Below are positions 19,545 to 27,928 of a stretch of DNA of 64,000 nt, piece by piece. The DNA is taken from assembly GCF_013184805.1 (NCBI RefSeq), contig NZ_JAATNG010000006.1:186001-250000 (forward strand). Direction: 5' to 3'. Positions within the stretch are counted from its first letter, which is position 1. Each line of letters begins with the position of its first letter. Source of the stretch: Pseudoruegeria sp. HB172150 (lineage in GTDB: Bacteria > Pseudomonadota > Alphaproteobacteria > Rhodobacterales > Rhodobacteraceae). Under the pieces are notes generated by a model. The model ran no database searches. It saw only the letters and a list, made by a program, of their open reading frames with translations, and was not told the DNA's origin. Both the position numbers and the translations under genes were made by a program.

Positions 19545-19760
19545 ATGCTGAACAATATCGGCCTTCCCGGCCTGCTTCTGATCGCCGTCGTCGTGCTGGT
19601 GCTTTTCGGGCGCGGCAAGATTTCCTCGCTGATGGGCGAGGTTGGCAAGGGCATCACCGCCTTCAAGAAGGGCGTCGATGACGGAAAGAAAGAGGTCGAG
19701 GACTCGGCCGCCACCACCGCCCGCGACGTGACCCCGGAAGAGGAAAAGGACAAGGCCTGA
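19545..19760 (+). CDS. tatA: Sec-independent protein translocase subunit TatA
   Basis: 71-residue pore-forming subunit of the twin-arginine export system, with one N-terminal membrane helix ([21 protein letters not shown]), an amphipathic helix ([20 protein letters not shown]) and a short charged tail. The FGRGKI hinge after the helix is typical. A GGAG site precedes the ATG. First gene of the tatA-tatB-tatC-DUF815 unit; tatB starts 24 bases later. Confidence 0.95.
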   Translation: MLNNIGLPGLLLIAVVVLVLFGRGKISSLMGEVGKGITAFKKGVDDGKKEVEDSAATTARDVTPEEEKDKA

Positions 19761-19784
19761 TCCGCCTCTGTCCCGGACCGCTCC

Positions 19785-20534
19785 ATGTTTGATCTCGGCT
19801 GGACCGAATTACTCCTGATCGGCATCGTGTCGCTGATCGTGGTGGGCCCGAAGGACCTGCCGGGCATGTTCCGCACCCTTGGCCGGTTCACCGGCAAGAT
19901 GCGCAACATGGCCCGCGAGTTCCAGCGCGCCATGAACGACGCCGCCGACGAGGCCGGGGTGGCGGATGTCACCAAGACGCTGAAATCGGCGACCTCGGCG
20001 AAATCGCTGGGGCTCGACAAGCTGAACGCCGCGGCCGACAAGTTCGACAAGTGGGAGCCGGGCAAGACCAAGCCGAAGGCCGAACCGGGCCCCGAGACCG
20101 CGAAGCTCTCCGCCGAACGGGCCGAAGCGGCAGAGAAGATCCGCGAAAGCGCCGCAAAGCGGGCCACGGAACGGAAGGCGCGCGAAGCCGCCGAGGCGAC
20201 CGAGGCGGCCCGCGCCGCCAAGGCGGCCTCCGACGCGGTGTCGAAGCCCGAGACGCCTGAAACACCGGCGGCGGCAGAGACGGCGGCAGCGCCGAAACCG
20301 GCGCCCAAAGCGGCCGCCAAGCCCAAGGCGCCGGCGAAATCCGGGGCGACCGCGAAACCGGCCACCGCGGCAAAACCGAAATCCACGGCGAAACCGAAGG
20401 CAGCGGCAAAGCCCAAGACGGCGTCCAAGCCCGCTGCGAAACCGAAAGCCGCATCCAAACCCAAGACCGCCACCAAACCCAAGACCACAAAACCGACCAA
20501 GCCGGCCAAGGCCAGCGGGGATGACGCGAAATGA
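19785..20534 (+). CDS. tatB: Sec-independent protein translocase subunit TatB
   Basis: Receptor subunit that works with TatC to bind twin-arginine signal peptides. The first 80 residues are standard: MFDLGWTELLLIGIVSLIVVGPKDLP (helix plus hinge), then an amphipathic helix. The protein is 249 residues, longer than most TatB, because of a tail of about 110 residues made almost entirely of Ala, Lys, Pro and Thr in imperfect short repeats (KPKAA/KTATKPK type). It overlaps tatC by 4 bases (ATGA). Confidence 0.93.
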   Translation: MFDLGWTELLLIGIVSLIVVGPKDLPGMFRTLGRFTGKMRNMAREFQRAMNDAADEAGVADVTKTLKSATSAKSLGLDKLNAAADKFDKWEPGKTKPKAEPGPETAKLSAERAEAAEKIRESAAKRATERKAREAAEATEAARAAKAASDAVSKPETPETPAAAETAAAPKPAPKAAAKPKAPAKSGATAKPATAAKPKSTAKPKAAAKPKTASKPAAKPKAASKPKTATKPKTTKPTKPAKASGDDAK

Positions 20535-21517
20535 CCGCTGCCGACGATGACGACATCGACGCCTCCTCGGCCCCGCTGATCGAACACCTCGCCGAGCTGC
20601 GCACGCGGCTTATCTGGTCCGTGCTCGCCTTCGTCGTCGGAATGGTGATCTGTTTCTCCTTCGGCGGCGCGATCCTCGATTTCCTGCTGGTCCCGATCGA
20701 AAAGACGATGCGGGACCTCGGCAACCCGAACCCGGTGATGCAGTACACCGCGCCGCAGGAATACTTCTTCACCCTGATCCGGATCTCGATGGTGGGCGGC
20801 CTCGCGCTGTCCTTCCCGGTGATCGCCTACCAGCTCTGGCGCTTCGTCGCGCCGGGCCTCTACCGGTCGGAAAAGAACGCCTTCCTGCCGTTCCTGATCG
20901 CCTCGCCGCTGCTGTTCCTGGCCGGCGCGGCCTTTGCCCATTACGTCGTCGTGCCGCTGGCCATGCGCTTCTTCCTGGGCTTCGCGGATCTGCCCTCCTA
21001 CGTTTCGGCGATGCTGTCCAACATGATGGCCAGCCCCGAGGGCGTGCCCGAGGCCGAAGACACCAGCCGCGGCATCAGCATCGTCTTCAACGGCAAGGTC
21101 AACGAGTCCCTCGACATCACCCTCAAGATGATCGTGGCCTTCGGCATCTGCTTTCAGCTGCCGGTCCTTCTGACGCTGATGGGCAAGGCGGGGCTGGCCA
21201 GTTCGCGCGGCCTCAAGGCCACCCGGAAATACGCCGTCGTCGGCATCCTGACCGTCGCCGCGCTGGTGACGCCGCCGGACGTGACCACGCAGGTGATCCT
21301 GTTCACCGTCGTCTACGCGCTTTACGAGATCTCGATCTTCCTCGTCGCCCGCGTCGAGAAGAAGAAGGACGAGGAAGCGCGCGCCGAAGGCATCATCGGC
21401 GAGGATGAAAGCCTGTTCGACGAGCCGGGCGAAGAGGACGAGCTCGAGAACTACTTCGACACGCTCAAGGATGACGAAGAACCCGAGGACTCCGACGACG
21501 AGGACCCGAAGGCGTGA
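20531..21517 (+). CDS. tatC: Sec-independent protein translocase subunit TatC
   Basis: Core membrane receptor of the Tat system, 328 residues with six helices. Conserved features are visible: the N-terminal LIEHLAELRTRLIWS motif, the FxxxLRI-like FFTLIRISMVGG, and the YQLWRFVAPGLYRSEK loop. The last 60 residues are an acidic cytosolic tail (DEARAEG...DDEEPEDSDDEDPKA), longer than in E. coli TatC. It overlaps both tatB and the DUF815 gene by 4 bases. Confidence 0.95.
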   Translation: MTAADDDDIDASSAPLIEHLAELRTRLIWSVLAFVVGMVICFSFGGAILDFLLVPIEKTMRDLGNPNPVMQYTAPQEYFFTLIRISMVGGLALSFPVIAYQLWRFVAPGLYRSEKNAFLPFLIASPLLFLAGAAFAHYVVVPLAMRFFLGFADLPSYVSAMLSNMMASPEGVPEAEDTSRGISIVFNGKVNESLDITLKMIVAFGICFQLPVLLTLMGKAGLASSRGLKATRKYAVVGILTVAALVTPPDVTTQVILFTVVYALYEISIFLVARVEKKKDEEARAEGIIGEDESLFDEPGEEDELENYFDTLKDDEEPEDSDDEDPKA

Positions 21518-22350
21518 GCGACGAGCTGAGGCGCATCGCCGAGGCGCTGGAGCGGATGCGCCCGGCACCGCTGGCGGCCCCCGATTTCTCCGAAGCCGAC
21601 GCCTTCGTCTGGCACGTGGATCCCGACCGCCTCGTGCCCGTGGGCAGGGTGAACCGGGTCGACCTGCCGCTGCTGATCGGCATCGACCGCGCCCGCGACA
21701 CGCTGCTGCAGAACACGCTGCAATTCGCGCGCGGGCTGCCCGCGAACAACGCTCTGCTCTGGGGGTCGCGCGGCATGGGCAAGTCCAGCCTCGTGAAGGC
21801 CGTCCATGCCGAGGTGCTGGCGCAGGGCAACGCGCTGAAGATCGTGGAACTGCAGCGCGAGGACCTGCCGAGCGTCGGGCGTCTGCTGGCGCTTTTGCGC
21901 GATGCCGGCGAACGTTTCGTCCTGTTCTGCGACGACCTCAGCTTTTCCAACGACGACCAGCATTACAAGTCGCTCAAGGCGGTGCTGGACGGCGGGATCG
22001 AGGGGCGGCCGGACAACGTGGTGTTCTACGCCACCTCCAACCGCCGCCACCTGATGCCGCGCGACATGATCGAGAACGAACGGTCGACGGCGATCTCTCC
22101 GTCCGAGGCGACGGAGGAAAAGGTCTCGCTCTCCGACCGCTTCGGCCTGTGGCTGGGCTTCCATCCCTGTTCGCAGGACGAATACCTCGCGATGGTCCGC
22201 GGCTATTGCGACGCCTACGGGGTCGAGATCAGCGACGACGAGATGCGTGCCGAGGCCATCGAATGGCAGGCCACGCGCGGCGCCCGGTCAGGCCGGGTGG
22301 CGTGGCAATATTTCACCGATCTTGCCGGCCGGCGGGGCGTGCGGATCTAG
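21514..22350 (+). CDS. DUF815 family P-loop ATPase
   Basis: 278-residue AAA-type ATPase of the DUF815 family. Walker A is WGSRGMGKSSL (about residues 87-97) and Walker B VLFCDDLSF. The family motif ATSNRRHLMPRDM, with sensor-like residues, follows. It overlaps the tatC stop by 4 bases and is therefore the fourth gene of the tat unit, an arrangement I recall from other Rhodobacteraceae. Cellular role unknown; the position suggests a link to export or membrane quality control, which is inference only. Confidence 0.88.
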   Translation: MSDELRRIAEALERMRPAPLAAPDFSEADAFVWHVDPDRLVPVGRVNRVDLPLLIGIDRARDTLLQNTLQFARGLPANNALLWGSRGMGKSSLVKAVHAEVLAQGNALKIVELQREDLPSVGRLLALLRDAGERFVLFCDDLSFSNDDQHYKSLKAVLDGGIEGRPDNVVFYATSNRRHLMPRDMIENERSTAISPSEATEEKVSLSDRFGLWLGFHPCSQDEYLAMVRGYCDAYGVEISDDEMRAEAIEWQATRGARSGRVAWQYFTDLAGRRGVRI

Positions 22351-22439
22351 GAGCCGCTCACAGGTGGCCACCCATTGCGACGTCTGCCACGAGCCGTTCG
22401 TTCAGAGAACCCGCGCGAACAGCGGCGAAGCCGCCGCGC

Positions 22440-22468
22440 ATCGCCGGGCCGCCCCCGGGCCCGGCGAT
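22440..22468. repeat. Hairpin downstream of the tat unit
   Basis: ATCGCCGGGCC (22440-22450) and GGCCCGGCGAT (22458-22468) form a perfect 11-bp stem around 7 bases. It lies about 90 bases after the DUF815 stop. No T-run follows, so it may be a transcript end or a relic; the rest of 22351-22605 shows no gene. Confidence 0.45.
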
Positions 22469-22605
22469 ATGGCTGCCACCAGCGCTTAGCTCATGGCGAA
22501 GAGGGGCCTGGCCACTATTAAGCGCCATAGCCCAACGGTTGGATCGCCGCGCCGCGGCCCGCCGGTGCGCGGCTCCGCACGCTTGAATCAGGGACGGGAC
22601 TCCCG

Positions 22606-23415
22606 TCACAGCAACCCCTCTTGCTGCGCCTGGAACACGGTCCTGACGGACGCGCGAAAGCCAAGGCTGCGGGCCAGCGAACCGTCGACATGCAGATACC
22701 ATGGGTTTGACAACGGTTCTGAAATCGACTCCATCTCCACCCCGACCAGTGCTGCAAGCTCGTAGACCGAGGTTGGCGCCTCGTCGGCAATATTGACGAT
22801 GCGCCCGTCGAACACACCGTCCAGCGCCAGCTTGATCCCTGTCGCGATATCCCGATGGTGGATGGTGCTCATTCGCTGTGCCGGATGCCATTGGCCGGCA
22901 TGTCCGGGAAGGGCTTCAAGGTGACCGTCGCCGTCTCCGTAAACGAAAGGGAACCGCACGATGGACCAGTTCAGCCCGCTATCGCGCAGTTCCGCTTCCG
23001 CCGCCACCTTGCTTGCGGGATAGGCATGGTGCGGGTCGACCGGGTCGTCCTCGCGGCCGGGATGGGCATTGTCGGCGTTGTAGACGTTGCTGGTGCTCGA
23101 CAGGATAAATCTGGCAGCCGGGGCATGTGCCTTCGCCGCCGCGATCAGATTACGGGTCCCCTCGAGATTGCTTTTCCAGATCAGATCGGTGTCCTTGGTG
23201 CGGAAGACGGCCGCCAGATGAACGATCGCCGAGATGCCTTGAACCGCGTTCGCAAGCGTCGCGGGATCAAGGATGTCACCCGTCACAGTCTCCGCGTTCT
23301 GAGCGGGCTGCTTTCCCGGTCGCAGGAGAATCCGGCAGTCACATCCCGCCTCCAGGAGCCGCGGAACAAGACGCTCGCCCACAAGTCCGGTCGCGCCGGT
23401 TACGAGCACGGTCAT
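22606..23415 (-). CDS. NAD-dependent epimerase/dehydratase family protein
   Basis: 269-residue extended SDR. The NAD motif TGATGLVGERLV is at residues 7-18, followed by VHLAAV, the active-site SSTSNVY and YPASK (Tyr-x-x-x-Lys intact). Substrate class is likely a nucleotide sugar or a small carbonyl compound and cannot be narrowed from sequence. It overlaps the upstream MarR gene by 4 bases (23412-23415), so the regulator and enzyme form one operon behind the palindromic operator at 23888-23928. Confidence 0.85.
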   Translation of the reverse strand: MTVLVTGATGLVGERLVPRLLEAGCDCRILLRPGKQPAQNAETVTGDILDPATLANAVQGISAIVHLAAVFRTKDTDLIWKSNLEGTRNLIAAAKAHAPAARFILSSTSNVYNADNAHPGREDDPVDPHHAYPASKVAAEAELRDSGLNWSIVRFPFVYGDGDGHLEALPGHAGQWHPAQRMSTIHHRDIATGIKLALDGVFDGRIVNIADEAPTSVYELAALVGVEMESISEPLSNPWYLHVDGSLARSLGFRASVRTVFQAQQEGLL

Positions 23416-23870
23416 TCGGGGTCTCCTGTGCGAAGGCGCTCTTGCAGCCGCTCTGTTGCGGCTTGGAGAACACGGATCGTGGTTGCCAGATCGGCATCAT
23501 CCATGTCGCCGAATGCGGTTTCGTGGATAAACGAAAGATCGGGGAGGTCTTGCCACAGCTTTTGTCCAGACGGCGTCAATGTCAGAAGCCGCTGGCGCTG
23601 ATCCTTCTCATTCGCTGCCTGGCTGACGAGGTCTTTCCGGACGAGAGTGGCCACGATCCCGCTCAATGTCGCTCTTTCGAGTTCAAGGGCTCGTCCCAGG
23701 TCGCGCTGAACGGTCGGGCCGAACGTTGCCAGATGCCAGAGCACATACCATTGGGTCGAACCAAGGTCGTATGGCCGCAAGGTCGCATCCATAAGGGCGC
23801 GGCCCGCGAAGTAGCACCGCTTTGCCCACGCGCCGACCGTCGTGTGCTCGGTGTCGTTGCCTTCATGCAT
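23412..23870 (-). CDS. MarR family transcriptional regulator
   Basis: 152 residues with the MarR winged helix: LGSTQWYVLWHLATFGPTVQRDLGRALELERATLSGIVATLVRKDLV, followed by the wing EKDQRQRLLTLTPSG. Such regulators usually repress their own operon and respond to small phenolic or oxidising ligands. The downstream gene is the epimerase-like enzyme. A perfect 13-bp inverted repeat and a TTGACA element lie upstream of the start, which supports autoregulation. Confidence 0.88.
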   Translation of the reverse strand: MHEGNDTEHTTVGAWAKRCYFAGRALMDATLRPYDLGSTQWYVLWHLATFGPTVQRDLGRALELERATLSGIVATLVRKDLVSQAANEKDQRQRLLTLTPSGQKLWQDLPDLSFIHETAFGDMDDADLATTIRVLQAATERLQERLRTGDPE

Positions 23871-23887
23871 AGGCTATATCTCGTCAG

Positions 23888-23928
23888 TTAGTTCGCTACC
23901 ATACAATAATTGCAAGGTAGCGAACTAA
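23888..23928 (-). promoter_or_regulatory. MarR-type operator overlapping a promoter
   Basis: TTAGTTCGCTACC (23888-23900) and GGTAGCGAACTAA (23916-23928) are a perfect 13-bp inverted repeat separated by an A+T-rich 15-base spacer. A consensus -35 hexamer TTGACA (minus strand, 23930-23935) abuts one arm, so the repeat covers the -10 to -35 region. The start codon of the MarR gene is at 23870, so the bound repressor would block its own operon. Confidence 0.8.
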
Positions 23929-24054
23929 TTGTCAAGACCACGCCGCGATGCCTCGTTCGGATGGCACGTTACGCGACGGTTTCGGCCGCCGTCAGGAGCT
24001 GCGGATCTGTGTGCGGCATTTCCCGTTGTTCCGGGGTGGCCGTCTGCGCGAACC

Positions 24055-26394
24055 CTAAGCCGCCTCCGACGCCATCTTCCCCACACCGCGCAGGTCGACC
24101 AGTTCCAGCGCCTCGCGGCGCTTCAGGTAGATGCGGGCGGTGGGCCCATAGGCGGTCTCGACCGGCTTCACGCCCAGATCGGGGACCAGCGCGGTAAGCT
24201 GCGCCAGCACCGGGGCCGGGTACATCTTCAGCGACTGCGGGCCGGGGTAGAAGCTTTCGCTGGGTGTGCCGTTGGCAAAGATCACCTGATGCGCGGCGAA
24301 CATCAGATGATGATAGGTCACCTGCCGCTTGCCATTGGCAACGCGGACCGGGCCGGGGGCCTCGGCCAGATGCTTGGCGCGCACAAGACGTTCGCCGGGC
24401 AGGCCGTGGCGCTCGTCCAGAAGCATGCCGTGCTGCGGCGAAACGACGAGCGGGCTGTTATTGTCGAGCACGCCTTCGGGGATCACCACGGGACGGTTCT
24501 GCGGTTCGGCCAGCAGGGCCTCTGCATCGAGGTGGCGCTGGCCGGTCCAGATCAGCCGCTGCGGGCCGTGGTCGCGGGTCTCGACCAGGTCGCCCGCGTG
24601 CAGGCTCTCCACCGGAACGTCGCCCGTGGGTGTGCGGATCAGGGTACCGGCGGCAAAGCAGGGCACGCCGGCGGCATTCAGGTTCTCGGCGCCGGAAATC
24701 TCGTCCGGCGTGACACCCATAAGCGTGATGCTTTCGCCGTTGGGGAAGGTCAGGACGGCATTGCCGGACCCGTCATCGGTGATCGCGATATCCCAGGATT
24801 CGATGCTGCCGCCCTCGGCATCGGTCAGGCCCGACAGGTCCAGCTGGTCCGCGAACTGGCCGTCGCCGTCCTCGTCCGAGGTGTCGAAATCGGTGATGAC
24901 GTCGTTGCCGTCGCCGGCGCCGATGACGAAGGTATCGTTGCCCTCGCCGCCGGTCATCGTGTCGTCGCCTTCACCGCCGGTAATCGTGTCGGCGCCTTCC
25001 TCTCCGTCGATCACGTCGTCGCCGAGGCCGCCGTCGATTACGTCCGCGTTCAGCTCGTCGACATCCGGGATCGTGGTGAAATGCACGTCCGAGACATAGA
25101 TTGCCTGGGTCAGGTTATGACCGTTGGAATAGCTGATCTCGATCCGCGACACCGGCCCCGCGATCTCCACCAGCGCCGAACCGTCGGATTCGTCCGGGTC
25201 GTCCAGGCTGCTGCCGGCGGTGATCGTGTTGCCGTCCACCGTGTCGTCGCCGGACGGCGTGATCGTCACCGTAACGGCGTTGCCGTCGGCGTCGTAGGCG
25301 TTGATCGTGATGATATCGACGTGGTTGTTGGGGTAGGAGTCGATGTCGTTGATGCGGAACGACACGTCCTGCACCTCGCCGGTGACCGCGGCGCCGGATG
25401 CGGCGGAAAACTCGAAATACGCGCTGGAGGTCGCCCCGCCACCGTTCCCGTAGAGGTACAGGTTCGAGTCGTCGTCGAAACCCTCTCCGCTGCCGACATA
25501 GACGTCGTCGGAGGTTTCGACGTTGAACGTCGGGTTGTTGTTGCCGTCGTTCGTGAACGACACGCTGACATCGGTATCGCCGGTATTCTGGGTGAAGCCC
25601 GAGGCGACGTTGGTGCCGTCCCCGCCCTGCGCGCTCCAGTCGAGGTATTCGTCGTCGCCCGCGGGGGTGCCGCCGGCATTGTCGCCAAAGATCGTGTCGT
25701 TGCCGCTGCCGCCTTCCAGCGTGTCCGCGCCGTCGCCGCCGACGATGCTGTCCGCGCCGGAACCACCATCGACGCTGTCGTCGCCCAGCCCGGCCTCGAC
25801 CGTGTCGTTGCCGCCGCCCGCCTCGATGACGTTGTCGTTGCCGTCGCTGCCGCCGGCGAACCCGTCATCCACCTGGTCGTTTTCCGGATCGCCGGTGTAG
25901 GACCCGTCGATGCTGTCATTCCCGGAGGTCCCGGAAATCACCGCGTCCGGCGCCTCGTAATCCTGCGCGCTGAACACCGGATCGTTGGACTGGACGTTGG
26001 GGTTCGAGTCGTAATCGTTGACGGTATAGCTGCGGCCCGCGACCAGCGGGATCTCGGACAGCGTGTAATAGCCGCTGGCAGACCCGTTCTCGACCTCGAA
26101 CTGCACGATCTGGAACGTCTGCCCGGTGACGTTGTCGGTCACCGTCCACGCGATTTCGGCGTCGACGTTGGAATAGGTCGAGACGTCGTTGCCGACCTGA
26201 ACCCAGGCGGTCGCGCTTTCGCCCCCGCTGTTGTCGTCGTCAAGCGTATAACCCTGGCTGCCGAATTCGTTGTCGGTGATCGTCGCCTTGCCGACGGCGG
26301 CGGACGGTCCGGACCATGTAAAGCTGCTGCCGGTCCCCGACGGGATCAGGTATTGCGGGTTATAGTCGTAGAAGCGGACGTTGTAGACGGCCAT
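24055..26394 (-). CDS. Large secreted RTX-type calcium-binding protein with C-terminal Hint domain
   Basis: 779 residues, no classical signal peptide, very acidic, as for type I secretion substrates. Two RTX blocks of GGxGxDxUx nonapeptides are visible, about six repeats around residues 165-220 (e.g. GGSGNDTI) and four around 445-490 (e.g. TGGEGNDTF). Between them lies a beta-rich region, and residues 576-779 form a Hint domain starting CFAAGTLIRTPTGDVPVESL. Hint without a C-extein points to autoprocessing rather than splicing. Transporter genes are not adjacent. Roseobacters carry many such proteins. Confidence 0.85.
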   Translation of the reverse strand: MAVYNVRFYDYNPQYLIPSGTGSSFTWSGPSAAVGKATITDNEFGSQGYTLDDDNSGGESATAWVQVGNDVSTYSNVDAEIAWTVTDNVTGQTFQIVQFEVENGSASGYYTLSEIPLVAGRSYTVNDYDSNPNVQSNDPVFSAQDYEAPDAVISGTSGNDSIDGSYTGDPENDQVDDGFAGGSDGNDNVIEAGGGNDTVEAGLGDDSVDGGSGADSIVGGDGADTLEGGSGNDTIFGDNAGGTPAGDDEYLDWSAQGGDGTNVASGFTQNTGDTDVSVSFTNDGNNNPTFNVETSDDVYVGSGEGFDDDSNLYLYGNGGGATSSAYFEFSAASGAAVTGEVQDVSFRINDIDSYPNNHVDIITINAYDADGNAVTVTITPSGDDTVDGNTITAGSSLDDPDESDGSALVEIAGPVSRIEISYSNGHNLTQAIYVSDVHFTTIPDVDELNADVIDGGLGDDVIDGEEGADTITGGEGDDTMTGGEGNDTFVIGAGDGNDVITDFDTSDEDGDGQFADQLDLSGLTDAEGGSIESWDIAITDDGSGNAVLTFPNGESITLMGVTPDEISGAENLNAAGVPCFAAGTLIRTPTGDVPVESLHAGDLVETRDHGPQRLIWTGQRHLDAEALLAEPQNRPVVIPEGVLDNNSPLVVSPQHGMLLDERHGLPGERLVRAKHLAEAPGPVRVANGKRQVTYHHLMFAAHQVIFANGTPSESFYPGPQSLKMYPAPVLAQLTALVPDLGVKPVETAYGPTARIYLKRREALELVDLRGVGKMASEAA

Positions 26395-26700
26395 GCGGTT
26401 TCTCTCATCTCGGCGGGGGCCGGCCGTCCTGTCAGTGACGTCCCAGCGCAGACGCGCCGGGCCCGGACCCTCGCCATGGGGTCCGCCCGGTATGCGGGAC
26501 CGGCGCGGCCCGGCTGAGGCGACAATCGGACGGTTTTGAGATCAGTCACGCGAAACGGGGGGCGTAAGCCCTTGAAATCAGGTCGAACGTGACGGGAGTT
26601 TGGCGCGCATTAACCAAGTTTGCCGCAATACACGGCAGACGGGTCCAGCGCGACGGCAGGCTCCCGCGCCGCCCGGAAGGCCGGGCGGCGCGGGAAAGAC
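26395..26700. other. Intergenic region, 306 bases
   Basis: Holds the promoter of the RTX-Hint gene (no clear -35/-10 read) and, at its other end, the hairpin that follows nlpD. Nothing else was recognised. Confidence 0.45.
26662..26695 (-). terminator. Long G+C hairpin after nlpD
   Basis: TCCCGCGCCGCCCGG (26662-26676) pairs perfectly with CCGGGCGGCGCGGGA (26681-26695) around AAGG. It begins 6 bases past the nlpD stop (26701). No T-run follows on the minus strand, so it is either a Rho-type end point or an mRNA-stabilising hairpin. Confidence 0.6.
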
Positions 26701-27885
26701 TCAGTTGACGTAAGGCACCGGATCGACGCTTTCGAAGCCTTCGCGCACCTCGAAATGCAGGAAGGACGGGCTGCTGTCGCGCACCTCGGCGATGGCCTGG
26801 CCGCGGGTCACCTTGTCGCCCTTCTTGGCGGCGATGTTCTGGATGTTGGCGTAGACCGTCAGCAGGTTGTCGGCGTGCCGGATTACCAGGATCGGCACCT
26901 GGTCGGTGTCGCGGGTGATCGCGGCGACGGTGCCGTCATCGGCGGCGCGCACCTTGGTGCCGGCGGCCGCTCCGATGTCGACGCCGTCATTTTTGCCCTT
27001 GTTGAAGGGGCGGATGATGGACCCGGAAACCGGCATCATCAGCCGGCCACCGGATTCGGCGGTGCGCTCCTTGCTGAGATCGGGCGAGGGCGGCGGCGCG
27101 GCCGAGGCGACCTCGCTCTCCTCGGGCAGCGGCCGCGAGGCGCTGGGCGGCTCCGGAACGGTGCTGCCCTGGCCGGGGGCCGAGGTGGTGTCCAGTGGCG
27201 CCGCGCGTTCCGGCTGGCCGGCCGTCGCGACCGGAACCAGCAGGTACTGGCCTTCGCGGACGGTCATCTGCGAATCCATGCCGTTCCAGTCGGCCAGCGA
27301 CCGGACCGAGACGTTGTAGAGCCGGGCGATGGAATAGGCGGTCTCGCCGCGCACCACCTTGTGGCGAACCGGCTCCGGTCCGGGCTGCGCCTTGGCGGCG
27401 GAGGCCGGGGCGGGTGCCGGGTCGAGCGTCGTGGTCGTCACCGAAGACGGCGGCCGGACGGTGCCGGTACCGGCACGATCCAGCGCACCGCTGGCCAGCG
27501 AGTTGATGTCGACAGTGCCGTTTGCCCCGGCTCCGGTTCCGACAGGGCCGGGCAGGGCGATCACCTCGCCCTTGCGCAGCGGCACGGTCGCGCCGATGCC
27601 GTTGTGCTTTGCCAGCATGTTCGGATCGACACCAAGCCGCTGCGCGATCGAGGCGATCGTGTCACCCTCCTGCGCCACCGCGACCTGGAAGTTCGGGTAG
27701 GTTATCACCCCGCGCGCATCCGGGTTCGGCCGCCTTTCGGTGGCCAGCCGGGTCGCGTCGGTCGTGTCGAACCCGCCGCTCAGATCGCGCATGTCGACGT
27801 CGAAGCCGCCGGAGCATGCGCCAAGCGCGAATAGGCTCGCGGAAACAAATAGCACGGATGCCTTGCGTAAGCGGAAATCTGCCAT
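26701..27885 (-). CDS. nlpD: NlpD-like lipoprotein with two LysM domains and a degenerate LytM/M23 domain
   Basis: 394 residues. The N-terminus is a lipoprotein signal with lipobox LFALGAC. Two LysM repeats (VAQEGDTIASIAQRLGVDPN and VVRGETAYSIARLYNV) bind peptidoglycan. The C-terminal M23-like domain has lost catalytic residues: the first histidine position reads GKNDGVDIG (His to Asn) and the HxH motif reads FLHFEVR (first His to Phe). In E. coli such degenerate LytM factors activate cell-division amidases. It follows surE and pcm on the same strand, as in E. coli surE-pcm-nlpD. Confidence 0.88.
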   Translation of the reverse strand: MADFRLRKASVLFVSASLFALGACSGGFDVDMRDLSGGFDTTDATRLATERRPNPDARGVITYPNFQVAVAQEGDTIASIAQRLGVDPNMLAKHNGIGATVPLRKGEVIALPGPVGTGAGANGTVDINSLASGALDRAGTGTVRPPSSVTTTTLDPAPAPASAAKAQPGPEPVRHKVVRGETAYSIARLYNVSVRSLADWNGMDSQMTVREGQYLLVPVATAGQPERAAPLDTTSAPGQGSTVPEPPSASRPLPEESEVASAAPPPSPDLSKERTAESGGRLMMPVSGSIIRPFNKGKNDGVDIGAAAGTKVRAADDGTVAAITRDTDQVPILVIRHADNLLTVYANIQNIAAKKGDKVTRGQAIAEVRDSSPSFLHFEVREGFESVDPVPYVN

Positions 27886-27928
27886 CGCTCGTCCTCTCGG
27901 TTCCCCGTTGTTGCCCGGGGTCTTGCCG

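Noticed and set aside
18839-21568. Very long minus-strand open frame across the tat genes
   Set aside because: It runs antisense through tatA, tatB and tatC and through the WYL gene in another frame; low-complexity translation follows from the TatB tail.
22351-22605. Possible tRNA or other RNA gene in the gap after the tat unit
   Set aside because: No cloverleaf or T-loop sequence (GTTCRANNC) could be placed; only one hairpin is present.
24800-25900. Repetitive DNA in the RTX gene resembling a tandem array
   Set aside because: Repeats are imperfect, 27 bases in step and follow the encoded nonapeptides; this is protein repeat, not CRISPR or satellite DNA.
23929-26517. Plus-strand open frame opposite the RTX-Hint gene
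   Set aside because: The translation is a Val/Asp/Arg-rich shadow of the GGxGxD repeats; no start site or family pattern.
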